Assembly: GCA_021151805.1 (NCBI GenBank)
Contig: JAGKWN010000005.1
Span: forward strand, 1-64,000
Direction: 5' to 3'
DNA length: 64,000 nucleotides
Origin: Cytophagaceae bacterium
GTDB lineage: Bacteria > Bacteroidota > Bacteroidia > Cytophagales > Cytophagaceae
The translations under genes and the position numbers were made by a program. Positions 35,701 to 43,764 of the stretch are shown here, piece by piece. Position 1 is the stretch's first letter. Every line of letters begins with the position of its first letter. The notes under the pieces are model-generated. The model had not been told where the DNA came from. It was given only the letters and a program-made list of their open reading frames with translations, and did no database searches.

Positions 35701-37967
35701 CAGGTACCGGTATCAGCGGCAGTACTTTTACACCTTCAACTCTGGGGCAGCGCACAATCAGTTATACTTATAAAGATGCCAATAATTGTAGCAATACAAC
35801 TTCACAATCAGTAACCGTTAATCCGGTTCCGATAGCAAGCTTTACAGGTCTTGACGCTGGCTATTGTCAAAGCAGCCCATCTTCTGTATTGACCGGTATT
35901 CCAGCTGGCGGTACCTTCAGTGGCGATGGAATTGCAGGTAATACCTTTACACCAACGAAGACAGGTACCAATACCATAACTTACACGTATCAACCTAATG
36001 GCTGCGGAGTGCCTGCTGTGAAAACGACTATGGTATCTGCGGCGATCATTCCATCGATAACGATTTCCTCATCTGTTCCCTGGGCTATCTGCGGCCAAAG
36101 TGTTACCTATACTGCAACATTGACCAATATAAACACACCGGCACTGCAGTGGTACCGCAACGGACAACCAGTCAGCGGAGCAACTACCACCACCTTTACC
36201 GTAAATGCTGCTTATGGAGACCGGATTTCCTGTAAAGCCAGCTTTACTGATGTGTGCCTGAAAGCTCCTGTTGAACTGATGTCGGCAGTGTATGAGCAGA
36301 ACGTGACTGTGCCAACCATCAACTACCTCAAGCTCGACGGAATAGATGATAAAGTTACCATTCCGACAAATGCTGCATACGATTTAGGAAGCGGTGATTT
36401 TACGCTGGAAGCTTTTGTAACCGTTGATGTACGCTCAACAGCTCCGACACCAATTCTCTCGAAAAGAACAACTGCAGCCAATGGGTTTGTATTGTATCTA
36501 AACGATAATACATTAACATTGAAAATCGGCAGCACCGTTTATAACAGCAGCACATTTACTTCTATTAAAGACCAGTATCTGCATCAGGTAGGAGTAAGTC
36601 GCCAAAGTGGTATGATTACTTTTTATCTGGATGGCAGGACAATAGGCACTGCCAGCAGCACGCTTTCCATCAATTCAACGGCAAACCTGCTACTTGGTAG
36701 TGATGTTGTCGATGCCAGCTACCTGAAAGGTTATATACAGAATGTGAATTTTTCGTCACTTGCAAATGATTTTACCAGCACTGTTGGGTTGCAGATTTCA
36801 CCACGCTCTTCTGTAGGTATTATCGGCAGCTGGTTTATGACCGGCTGCAGCGGACAAAGCTTTGTAAAAGATTACAGTACTGTTTCAAATAACGCTTATC
36901 TGGGTGCTGTATCAGGCGCTGAATCCAGCGATCCGGTATACAGCAATCCGCCGAAGGTGATCCTTTATACTCCGAACACAGTTATGAATGCACTTTCATT
37001 TGTATCGGAGGCCAATAATTCCAGGCACGTAGAAATACCAAACAACGGCGCATATGGCGCATTCAATTCGAATTTTACAATCGAAGCTTTTGTACAGGGT
37101 GCGAACGCAAAGGTGAACAGCTATCCGACGATACTTTCGAAAAGAAGCGCTTCTACCAACGGTTTGGCGATTGGTATCAATAACGGAAAAGTATTTGTAT
37201 CACTCGGCAGCAATATATTTTATGATAACGGTTCATACACTCTGAATACTTCCAGCTGTAATCATATTGTGCTTGTCGGCCAGAGGTTTCTGAACAAAAC
37301 TTTCTTCTATGTATTTGTAAATAGTGTTCAGACGTATTCATTTTCGATGAGCGGATATTTTAACACATCAGATCCGATCTGGATCGGGAATGACCGCGGC
37401 ACACCAAATGTATTTAATGCTTCCATTGATGAGATCCGGATCTGGAATTCATCCCGGTCACCGGATCAGATTACCGGCAACCGCAATAGCGTATTCAACA
37501 GTGCCACACCCAACCTGATAGGTTATTACCGCTTCCGTGAAAATATTAATTCACAGGTTGTGCTGGATGAAAGTTCGCTGGGTAATCCGGGTTTCCTTGG
37601 TAATTCCACCGCGCTGGATATAAACGATCCGCTCCGTGAAGTGATCAGCTGCTATACGAATTCGCGCGTAGCCAGCCCGGAAGAAACAATAGCCCCTGAC
37701 CAGTTTGAAACAACAGAGGTGCAGACTCCATCTGTATTGCTTTATCCAAATCCGTTCGGAACAAACTGCAAATTGCAGATTCAGTATCTGGATGCTGAGG
37801 TAACCATTCACATCATGGATGCAGCGGGCAATATTGTTTTTGTTAAGGAAAATCATCCGGCTGGTGAAGAATTGGTATTCGGTGATGAGCTGCCGCAAGG
37901 TATGTATATCCTGCAATGCATCGGGCATCCGGAGTTGAAGCCGGTGAAGTTTATAAAGATGAAATGA
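32775..37967 (+). CDS. Giant T9SS-secreted protein with Ig-like repeats, PKD and two LamG domains
   Basis: 1730 residues, signal peptide at the ATG (FVSLVISVCMFSYQSFGQ). Ig/PKD-like repeats occupy about 30-1120; near 875-1095 they include modules (YCQSSPSSVLTGIPAGGTFSG in short pieces) of the type filling the previous giant protein. Two concanavalin/LamG domains follow (KLDGIDDKVTIPTNAAY near 1185; VEIPNNGAYGAFNSNFTIEA near 1420). The C-terminus is a T9SS sorting domain (LLYPNPFGTNCKLQI ... QGMYILQC ... KFIKMK). It probably acts as a surface adhesin. Codon usage changes within the gene, AT-rich to about 35400 and GC-richer after. It is separate from the operon upstream by 257 bp. Confidence 0.85.
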   Translation: MLRTISCFVSLVISVCMFSYQSFGQLPSATLSGGGTICAGMSTNLTITFTGTAPWGLAYFAGHQLYELAGITQSPYIFTVSPSVSTSYYLSDMSDKNGRGTVNGQIDILVNQGKELPGPSTIQITGPNPIYCPSGQTILTAPSGYSYYKWMKGAENGLVSLPDQHSQTLNISNQQAGSYSYMVSSMDASCNSIISTPVMISATEAFSKPIITGNNFIQCGNPQSNVLTTAAGFVNYEWRLNDIIKQTGALNTIDAKLFGSGNYTVRVLTSNGCSNVSVPFLVSQLEAFPKPVIQPNSGSGIYYVRCKNGNNILTAPAGFVKYEWKVNNTIKQTGSSNTIDANLFPNGDYSVTVYDINGCSSSSDNYLVNLKPPGTPPILNTLPSRVICPGTPVIIFADGYTSYQWNTSATTDQISVTQPGTYSVTVTDISGCVNTGSITITQPSTNINLIIASDTPLIQCKSGYANPVVTLTSTFNDYNYLPIWMKDGQQFSGGSVLTTSISGDYTLKVIPFNIVPTVCYTNSNTISVRITNPPVPDAKYSCGSLTSYIHSVTGANPGQIYKWYINNSTATPLYTSTGSTDNTYTSSNSSLYVSIYDPINGCETQRSNSYYQIDPLKLSDSWFNICENKPLTIHASGAASNSTYLWYSTPTGGTPLITNTASSYTIPSITSDQVYYVDAISSKGCKTTQRATINAYFVKPPIISVPPIICSGSNVTITASNINLTGSTIWYNSPETTSMLAIGSQLNLTNVFNNQKYYASFRAQLSSDDGSYCETARTAIDINIVAPPVATFSFTAKCDQSALLTYTGNALTNATYQWNFGDGTIISGSSSGPYVIRWTTPGWKSIYLSVTNPNGCSQTYSQVYNIPAAPVPLPFFSLATTTYCQNTTPIALTGSPAGGVFTGSGISGTTYTPSTAGTSTITYSYTNPTDACVYTTVKNVTVNPLPTVSIIGLNTSYCQSSTGVPVTVSPTGGTLSGTGISGSTFTPSTLGQRTISYTYKDANNCSNTTSQSVTVNPVPIASFTGLDAGYCQSSPSSVLTGIPAGGTFSGDGIAGNTFTPTKTGTNTITYTYQPNGCGVPAVKTTMVSAAIIPSITISSSVPWAICGQSVTYTATLTNINTPALQWYRNGQPVSGATTTTFTVNAAYGDRISCKASFTDVCLKAPVELMSAVYEQNVTVPTINYLKLDGIDDKVTIPTNAAYDLGSGDFTLEAFVTVDVRSTAPTPILSKRTTAANGFVLYLNDNTLTLKIGSTVYNSSTFTSIKDQYLHQVGVSRQSGMITFYLDGRTIGTASSTLSINSTANLLLGSDVVDASYLKGYIQNVNFSSLANDFTSTVGLQISPRSSVGIIGSWFMTGCSGQSFVKDYSTVSNNAYLGAVSGAESSDPVYSNPPKVILYTPNTVMNALSFVSEANNSRHVEIPNNGAYGAFNSNFTIEAFVQGANAKVNSYPTILSKRSASTNGLAIGINNGKVFVSLGSNIFYDNGSYTLNTSSCNHIVLVGQRFLNKTFFYVFVNSVQTYSFSMSGYFNTSDPIWIGNDRGTPNVFNASIDEIRIWNSSRSPDQITGNRNSVFNSATPNLIGYYRFRENINSQVVLDESSLGNPGFLGNSTALDINDPLREVISCYTNSRVASPEETIAPDQFETTEVQTPSVLLYPNPFGTNCKLQIQYLDAEVTIHIMDAAGNIVFVKENHPAGEELVFGDELPQGMYILQCIGHPELKPVKFIKMK

Positions 37968-37971
37968 GGAT

Positions 37972-38003
37972 AATTATGAATTATGAGTTATAAATTATGA
38001 ATT
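37972..38003. repeat. Period-7 AT repeat (aattatg family)
   Basis: Heptamer array directly after the stop codon of the second giant protein. An inverted tract of the same family lies at 38319-38352, so the pair brackets the intergenic region. Confidence 0.85.
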
Positions 38004-38189
38004 GATTGTTAGAGTAAAATAAGTAAGCCTTCGTGGTTTTATGCCGATTAAGTCGGTAGAAAACCCTGGAGGTTTTTCTTTATACTGCCACCATTGTATT
38101 CATAGGTACGATACAAAAAACTGAACCATATGAGTAAGAACTGTTCAGGACTTTTTATTGTTCACGATAATAAATATTGCGTATCTTAA

Positions 38190-38352
38190 GTGTAGCGTTT
38201 AGAATGTAAAGTGTAGTCGTTTCTTCGTTAGAGTTGTTAGCGCAAACATTTGCTTGTGCCGCACTAATAATCAGGAACAAGCAAATGCTTACGCCAGCGT
38301 TTCGACTTTAAACTACCAATTCATAATTTATAATTCATAATTCATAATTCAA
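38190..38352. repeat. Composite repeat block before the YeeE/YedE gene
   Basis: 38190-38225 holds gtgtag/gtttaga/atgtaaa/gtgtagt heptamers. Then GCGCAAACATTTGCTTGT and ACAAGCAAATGCTTACGC form an imperfect hairpin of about 18 bp (38238-38305). 38319-38352 is the inverse aattatg family and ends right before the ATG at 38353. The remainder of 37968-38352 has no gene. Confidence 0.75.
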
Positions 38353-38898
38353 ATGACACAACCCTGGCCCTGGTATATCTCCGGTCCGCTGCTCGGACTC
38401 ATGGTACCGTTGTTATTATTCATCACCAACAAACAGTTTGGCGTATCTTCCAACTTCAGGCATATCTGCGCGATGATTGCACCGAAGTCGATCAACTTCT
38501 TCAATTACGACTGGAAACAGGAAGCCTGGAATCTCGTGCTGATCCTCGGTACTGTTGTGGGGGCATTGATCGCACATGCATTCCTCAATCCAACTATCGG
38601 TGTGGGAGATGATACGTATGCAATCCTGCATCAGCAGGGCGTACAAAGCTTTGATGGGTTTGCCCCGGCGGATATCTTCTCCTGGGAAGGCTTGTTTACA
38701 TTAAGAGGATTTATCATGATCGTAGTCGGTGGCTTTCTGGTAGGCTTCGGCACCCGTTATGCGAACGGCTGTACTTCTGGTCATGCGATCATGGGCTTGT
38801 CGATGCTGAATGTAAACTCACTGATCGCAGTGGTAGGTTTCTTCATCGGCGGACTGGTGATGACGTATCTGGTGTTGCCGTATGTATTGGCACTGTAG
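38353..38898 (+). CDS. YeeE/YedE-family sulfur-compound transporter, part A
   Basis: 181 residues with four to five membrane helices. GFGTRYANGCTSGHAI holds the conserved cysteine motif GCTSGH of the YeeE/YedE family, whose characterised members take up thiosulfate or related sulfur compounds. It is the first half of a split transporter; the second half is at 39148. The ATG is preceded by an AT heptamer repeat and has no visible Shine-Dalgarno, which is normal for Bacteroidota. Confidence 0.88.
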   Translation: MTQPWPWYISGPLLGLMVPLLLFITNKQFGVSSNFRHICAMIAPKSINFFNYDWKQEAWNLVLILGTVVGALIAHAFLNPTIGVGDDTYAILHQQGVQSFDGFAPADIFSWEGLFTLRGFIMIVVGGFLVGFGTRYANGCTSGHAIMGLSMLNVNSLIAVVGFFIGGLVMTYLVLPYVLAL

Positions 38899-38954
38899 CG
38901 GCAATAAGACTCAACGATATATTATTAATTGATCTTCAATAGCAGACAGGTGTA

Positions 38955-39147
38955 AAGTTTAGAGTGTAAAGTGTAGTCGTTTCTTCGATAGAGCTGCTGG
39001 CGCAAGCCTCAAAATAATGATAAATTATGAGTTATAAATTATGAATTATAAAAACGCCTACACTTTACACTCTAAACTTGTTCTTTACTTTAACAAAAAA
39101 TTAAATACCAGCGTCTGGAAACTCGTAACTAGCAACTCGTAACTCAT
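38955..39147. repeat. Nested inverted and heptamer repeats between the YeeE/YedE halves
   Basis: A perfect 22-bp inverted repeat (38955-38976 with 39058-39079; gtgtaaa heptamers) encloses an aattatg tract (39016-39050). A separate array aactcgt/aactagc/aactcgt/aactcat (39120-39147) ends exactly at the ATG of the next gene. Confidence 0.85.
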
Positions 39148-39558
39148 ATGAAATACATCAAATTCTTTCTCATCGGTATCTACTTTGGCATTGTACTTAC
39201 CAAGGCCGAGGTGATTTCCTGGTTTCGTATCCAGGAGATGTTTCACTTCCAGAGCATACATATGTTTGGGATTATAGGCTCTGCCATTGTTGTTGGAGCA
39301 ACGTCTGTTTTCCTGATTAAGAAATTTAATCTGAAAACATTCGGCGGAGAAGATATTCGCTTGATCAGCAAAGAATATCACAAAGGCTTATTGCCTGGCG
39401 GTATACTTTTCGGACTGGGCTGGGCCTTAACCGGCGCTTGTCCGGGGCCAATGTTTGCGCTGGTTGGTAATGGCGTACAGGTAATGCTAGTTGCGATCCT
39501 GTCTGCTATTGCAGGTACGTTTGTGTATGGCGTGGTGAAAGATAAGCTGCCGCAGTGA
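39148..39558 (+). CDS. YeeE/YedE-family sulfur-compound transporter, part B (DUF6691-like)
   Basis: 136 residues with four membrane helices. FGLGWALTGACPGPMFALVG carries the second conserved cysteine motif (GACPGP) of the family, complementing GCTSGH in part A. The two together should form one pore. A 249-bp gap filled with repeats separates the halves; normally they are adjacent. The region before its ATG is entirely heptamer repeat. Confidence 0.88.
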   Translation: MKYIKFFLIGIYFGIVLTKAEVISWFRIQEMFHFQSIHMFGIIGSAIVVGATSVFLIKKFNLKTFGGEDIRLISKEYHKGLLPGGILFGLGWALTGACPGPMFALVGNGVQVMLVAILSAIAGTFVYGVVKDKLPQ

Positions 39559-39569
39559 ACTGAAATTCC

Positions 39570-39635
39570 AAAACACAAAAAACAAATTCCAAACGAATAA
39601 ACCCAGACTCGTTTGGAATTTGTTTTTTGTGTTTT
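39570..39635. terminator. Perfect 27-bp hairpin (attccaa heptamer family)
   Basis: The arms 39570-39596 and 39609-39635 are exactly complementary over 27 bp with a 12-nt loop and flanking A/T runs on both sides. It sits between convergent genes and could terminate both. A near copy is at 43480-43551. Confidence 0.75.
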
Positions 39636-39642
39636 GTTTTAT

Positions 39643-39999
39643 TTAAATCTTGTGCCAAACTACTTCCAGTAAATTAATATGGTGCCACAGCTTTAAAAAG
39701 ATTCCGAAGCAGATCAGCAGGCCCAGTGCGAATGCAACGATAATGCCTGGCAGACCACTGAAAATACTTTTTGTTTTCTTTACAAAACTTTTAGAGATCA
39801 TTTCAGCAACACTGCCCAGGAAGGTAAAGATCGGGTAGTAGATCACCACGATGATGCCCATTTGTATGGCCGTTAAATGATACGGATCCTTATAACCAGT
39901 GTGGATGTTCAGATAATTTTTTGCAATCGTTGATACGATCTCTGCAATGAAAATGGTTAAAATGAAAATACAGAATTTAGTAATCGATTTTGAATTCAT
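39643..39999 (-). CDS. Small membrane protein of unknown function
   Basis: 118 residues with three hydrophobic segments (FCIFILTIFIAEIVSTIA; IQMGIIVVIYYPIFTFLG; GIIVAFALGLLICFGIFL). I do not recognise the family. Its start codon overlaps the stop of the WG-repeat gene (ATGA), so the two are translationally coupled. Confidence 0.65.
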   Translation of the reverse strand: MNSKSITKFCIFILTIFIAEIVSTIAKNYLNIHTGYKDPYHLTAIQMGIIVVIYYPIFTFLGSVAEMISKSFVKKTKSIFSGLPGIIVAFALGLLICFGIFLKLWHHINLLEVVWHKI

Positions 40000-42755
40000 T
40001 GTTTTAAGGAGTTTGCGTAAAGTTCTTTTAAGTATGGGGAATTTTTAAATTGTTTAATAAGGTCAGAATACAGCAGTATTACTTCGATTTCTTCGTAGTC
40101 ATATGAATTAATATCGCGCTCATCTGTATAAAAGAAATGGATGCCATCTTTCTCAAGCTGCCAGGCATCTGCAAGTTCTACAATGTTTTCCCGATCTGTG
40201 CAGGGCAGCTGAATGTCGCGCAGTGAATCCAGCTGCAAAAGCAGCAGAGTGCTGAGCATGTTGTTGCTTTTAATGTGATTGGTAATATCACCCAATGATA
40301 CAGGTACAAGTACATTATTTTTTACAGTATATGTTGTATCAATGCGGGTAATGTAATTACCATATCGATCCTCTCTGTTATAGAAGTATCGCACCTCTGA
40401 TAAATTGTCGGTTAATACAACGGATTTAATATCGGTAGTTGCATAGAAGTCGGAGTTGTAACCAGACCAGTTGTAGAACTCTTCATCTTCAATAGCTGCT
40501 TTTTCATCCATCAGGTCTGAGATGTATGTATCGTCAAATACTGTTATGGAAGGATAAGCTGAAAAATCTTCTTCATCGGAAGACTCTTCAGCAACTGTAT
40601 TGCAGTATACCTGCAGTGCTTTATTGTTTGTCAGTATTTGGATCGGGGATGTAGTCGAATTGTTCATGAAAAGACTTACTGAACCTGATCCTTCGAGATA
40701 AGATTCATCTTCGTTTAAAAAAGGCAGGTTCAGTATTTTGACATGATCTTTAATAGTCTTAGTTGTTTTCTCGTTGGCTGGTATTAGCCAGTCATCACCG
40801 CTGAAATATCCCCAGTGGTTATTTTTATTTATTGCGAGAATGTTGTTTGGAAGGAATGTGATTGTATTTACAGAGTCAATACGGTGATTATGGATATACA
40901 GATCGCAGCCAAAAGGACTGTCTGTGCTTGTGGTCTTATAGCACATGAATATGCTGTCATTGATCTGTTGAATCTTTTCATATTGATATGGCACAAGCGG
41001 CTCAAGCGTAGTGCATTTTATCACACCTGATTTGAATGCATCGTCTTCTTCTATGTATACACGCACAGCAGCATAGGGAGTATGTGATAATACCACTGGA
41101 AAATCAAAGTGCAATGGATTTTTAATTTGCTGATCTTTGTTCAAGATCTTCCAGGCTGTAGAGTTTTTCGGAATGCCCCAGAAATAATCTAGTTCTGCAT
41201 CGTAGGCTGTAATCGCTGAGTATTCTGCAGGGATTGTTATTTCATTGTTTGTATCAATAATTCCCCAGTAGCCTGCTTCATTTTTGATTATAAACGATTC
41301 TTCAGCAAAAGGACTTTGTTCAATGAATACATGCTCAGGTTGAATAATAGTTTTTCCTTCTATATCAATAATGCCGAACAGACCGTTGTGTATAATGTTT
41401 GTTTGTCTGCGCTCATCTTTAAAAGGTATTATAAAATCGTATGTGGGAAGCAGTATATGTTCCATGTTCGGAGAAATAAGACCATATTTTCCTTCGTAAT
41501 AAATAAGTCCGCTGCATGAAATATTTTCTTCCTCAAGCGTAGATGTAGTATCAGGGAAATGGTATTCTGTTTCTGATGAAAGGTCAAGCCAGGTAATGCT
41601 GCTATCCGCATGGATTGTTATTAGTAATGGCAGTGGTTCGCTATACTCCAGTTCACGCTCATAATTTTCAGAACCGTCTTCATAATACTCAGGTGTATAT
41701 GCATAGAGTGTTCGCAGGTAATTGATGTTCGGGTAGTAGCCCGTATTAAGTAACTTACCTTCGAGATTTGCAATCTGAAAACCTTTTGAAGAATGCAGGA
41801 TGTATACGAATGTGTTGTTACTTCTTTCAAGCAGCGTAATGGTGTCATAGATACAGGGGACAAGCTCTTTGCCCGTGAGGTCGATCAGCGTGAATTTGTT
41901 TTTATAACTGGCAATAAATGATTGTGGAGTATATATCCGTTCATCAATATTGATCGTGTTGTATTTTTTCTTTGTAATCTGCTTTCCTGTTTTGTCGAAG
42001 AGTACGCTCTGTTTTTTTACAGTATTTGTCAGTATAAATGAATAGTTGCCTGCATACGAAAGATTTTGATAATGATCATATACAAAGGGGATGATTGTTT
42101 TTTCATTGCGGTTGATGGCGCCATAGAAATTATCTTTTTGAGTGATAAAACATATGGAATCATAAACGTCAATTTTGGAATATTCATTGGTCGTAATAAA
42201 TCTGTTTCTTGTAAGGTCAAACAGTTTCATTCTTACATTTTCCTGCTGTGTGATATAGATTTTTGCGAGCTCGTACTTGTCAAACTGGATAAGATTAACA
42301 TTTTGGATAATCAATTCACCTTTGTAATACAAGCCCTGTAATTTATTTGTCAAGACAATCACATAGTTGTTTCTGAAGTCTTTGATCTTATAAGGTATGT
42401 CGGTTATAACGATTTCTCCTGAGTCATAATCAAAAACAGAATAGATGGAATCTTTTCGTAAAATATAAAAGGAATATTCATTTTTTATGTATGTGTAATT
42501 AAGCGGTACCACAATTTTACCTTCAGCGTTCATTAATCCGCTCCGTTCATTTTTCGTAACAATGGCATAGCCTCTGTAAACATCCTCAGCCTGATCAAAT
42601 TGCGGCGGAACAATCCAGTTGGATTCGGAATCCGTATATCCATATAGACAGGTCTTATTATCTTTTAACAAATGCAGCTGCGCTTGTACCTGCAATGCTG
42701 TGAATGAAAAAAAGAGGCAGAAAAAAATGGCGTTCAGTAGTTGTTTCGTTTGCAT
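39996..42755 (-). CDS. Secreted WG-repeat protein
   Basis: 919 residues with signal peptide (FFCLFFSFTALQVQAQ). Many WG/KWGY-like repeats of 45-60 residues fill it: YGYTDSESNWIVPPQFDQA, SGLMNAEGKIVVPLNYTYI, YGLISPNMEHILLPTYDFI, FGIIDIEGKTIIQPE, YWGIIDTNNEITIPAEY. The last 250 residues differ and are acidic. WG-repeat proteins are presumed surface or periplasmic binding proteins; no activity is known. No T9SS sorting domain is visible. It is coupled with the small membrane protein downstream. Confidence 0.85.
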   Translation of the reverse strand: MQTKQLLNAIFFCLFFSFTALQVQAQLHLLKDNKTCLYGYTDSESNWIVPPQFDQAEDVYRGYAIVTKNERSGLMNAEGKIVVPLNYTYIKNEYSFYILRKDSIYSVFDYDSGEIVITDIPYKIKDFRNNYVIVLTNKLQGLYYKGELIIQNVNLIQFDKYELAKIYITQQENVRMKLFDLTRNRFITTNEYSKIDVYDSICFITQKDNFYGAINRNEKTIIPFVYDHYQNLSYAGNYSFILTNTVKKQSVLFDKTGKQITKKKYNTINIDERIYTPQSFIASYKNKFTLIDLTGKELVPCIYDTITLLERSNNTFVYILHSSKGFQIANLEGKLLNTGYYPNINYLRTLYAYTPEYYEDGSENYERELEYSEPLPLLITIHADSSITWLDLSSETEYHFPDTTSTLEEENISCSGLIYYEGKYGLISPNMEHILLPTYDFIIPFKDERRQTNIIHNGLFGIIDIEGKTIIQPEHVFIEQSPFAEESFIIKNEAGYWGIIDTNNEITIPAEYSAITAYDAELDYFWGIPKNSTAWKILNKDQQIKNPLHFDFPVVLSHTPYAAVRVYIEEDDAFKSGVIKCTTLEPLVPYQYEKIQQINDSIFMCYKTTSTDSPFGCDLYIHNHRIDSVNTITFLPNNILAINKNNHWGYFSGDDWLIPANEKTTKTIKDHVKILNLPFLNEDESYLEGSGSVSLFMNNSTTSPIQILTNNKALQVYCNTVAEESSDEEDFSAYPSITVFDDTYISDLMDEKAAIEDEEFYNWSGYNSDFYATTDIKSVVLTDNLSEVRYFYNREDRYGNYITRIDTTYTVKNNVLVPVSLGDITNHIKSNNMLSTLLLLQLDSLRDIQLPCTDRENIVELADAWQLEKDGIHFFYTDERDINSYDYEEIEVILLYSDLIKQFKNSPYLKELYANSLKQ

Positions 42756-42799
42756 AGGGATAAAAAGGTCTGCTTTAAACTTTAAAATACATTAGTTTT

Positions 42800-43468
42800 A
42801 TGATTTTAAAAATCAGTAAAATTTTAATTCTGTTTCTGGTATTATTATCTTGTAAAATGAATAATGAGACGATAAAGCCTGTTGAACCTATACGTTACCT
42901 CGCGTTGGGAGATTCATATACGATCGGCGAAAGTGTGCCGGCATCGGATAACTTTCCTGCACAGCTTTTTCATGCTCTCAAAGATAAAAATGTATCTGTT
43001 TCTTCTTATAAAATTATTGCCCGAACCGGTTGGACTACTACGAACCTGAAAGCGGCCATAGAGACTTCAGGTTTAAAAGATACATTCAATCTGGTTTCGC
43101 TGCTGATCGGTGTAAACAATCAATATCAGGGCAAAAGTATTATTGAATATAAGAGCGAATTTATTGACCTGGCAAACCGTGCCATCAAATTCGCCGGCGG
43201 CAAAAAAGAGCATGTATTTATAGTATCCATTCCTGATTATGGCTACACACCTTTTGGAGAAAACAATCGGGCTTCCATCTCCGCACAGATTAAAGAATTC
43301 AATGCTGTGAATAAACAGGTGAGCGACTCCCTGGGGCTAAAATACTACAATATAACACCTATCTCGCAAAGAGGCTTGGCAGAACCTGATCTCGTGGCCG
43401 GTGATGGTCTGCATCCTTCTGCAAAGATGTATAAGGAATGGGTAGAGTTGATTATGCAGAATAGATAG
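42800..43468 (+). CDS. SGNH/GDSL-family hydrolase lipoprotein
   Basis: 222 residues. The lipobox LLSC near residue 18 suggests outer-membrane anchoring. Block I YLALGDSYTIGESVP contains the nucleophile Ser, LIGVNNQYQG is block III (GxN), and DGLHPSAKMY supplies the Asp/His pair of block V. These enzymes are esterases or lipases with broad substrates, including acetylated polysaccharides. It is divergent from the WG-repeat gene with a 44-bp gap. A repeat hairpin follows its stop. Confidence 0.88.
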   Translation: MILKISKILILFLVLLSCKMNNETIKPVEPIRYLALGDSYTIGESVPASDNFPAQLFHALKDKNVSVSSYKIIARTGWTTTNLKAAIETSGLKDTFNLVSLLIGVNNQYQGKSIIEYKSEFIDLANRAIKFAGGKKEHVFIVSIPDYGYTPFGENNRASISAQIKEFNAVNKQVSDSLGLKYYNITPISQRGLAEPDLVAGDGLHPSAKMYKEWVELIMQNR

Positions 43469-43479
43469 CATAAGCAATT

Positions 43480-43551
43480 CCAAATAACAAAAAACAAATT
43501 CCAAACGAGCATAGATTTCAATCGTTTGGAATTTGTTTTTTTGTTATTTGG
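43480..43551 (+). repeat. 29-bp hairpin (attccaa heptamer family), probable terminator
   Basis: The arms 43480-43508 and 43522-43551 are complementary apart from one extra A; the element matches that at 39570-39635. It lies 11 bp after the SGNH gene. The rest of 43469-43764 shows no gene. Confidence 0.75.
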
Positions 43552-43764
43552 CTTTTACGCCAGCCTGTTAATTTTTTGTGATTTTTTAAAAAGGAATTCA
43601 TTGAATTCATAATGATTAAATAATTCATTGGTTTATTTGAGCTTATTTAAGAAAGCTAATTATGCACTGTTATAACAGGATGCATATTGATGTTTTTTAC
43701 TTCACTGTACGGTTCTGTTATACGTTTTTCTAAATGAACATTGGTTCTTTTATAACTGGTATTT

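Noticed and set aside
39118..39147. Operator for the second YeeE/YedE gene
   Set aside because: It fits a degenerate heptamer array like the others and has no dyad.
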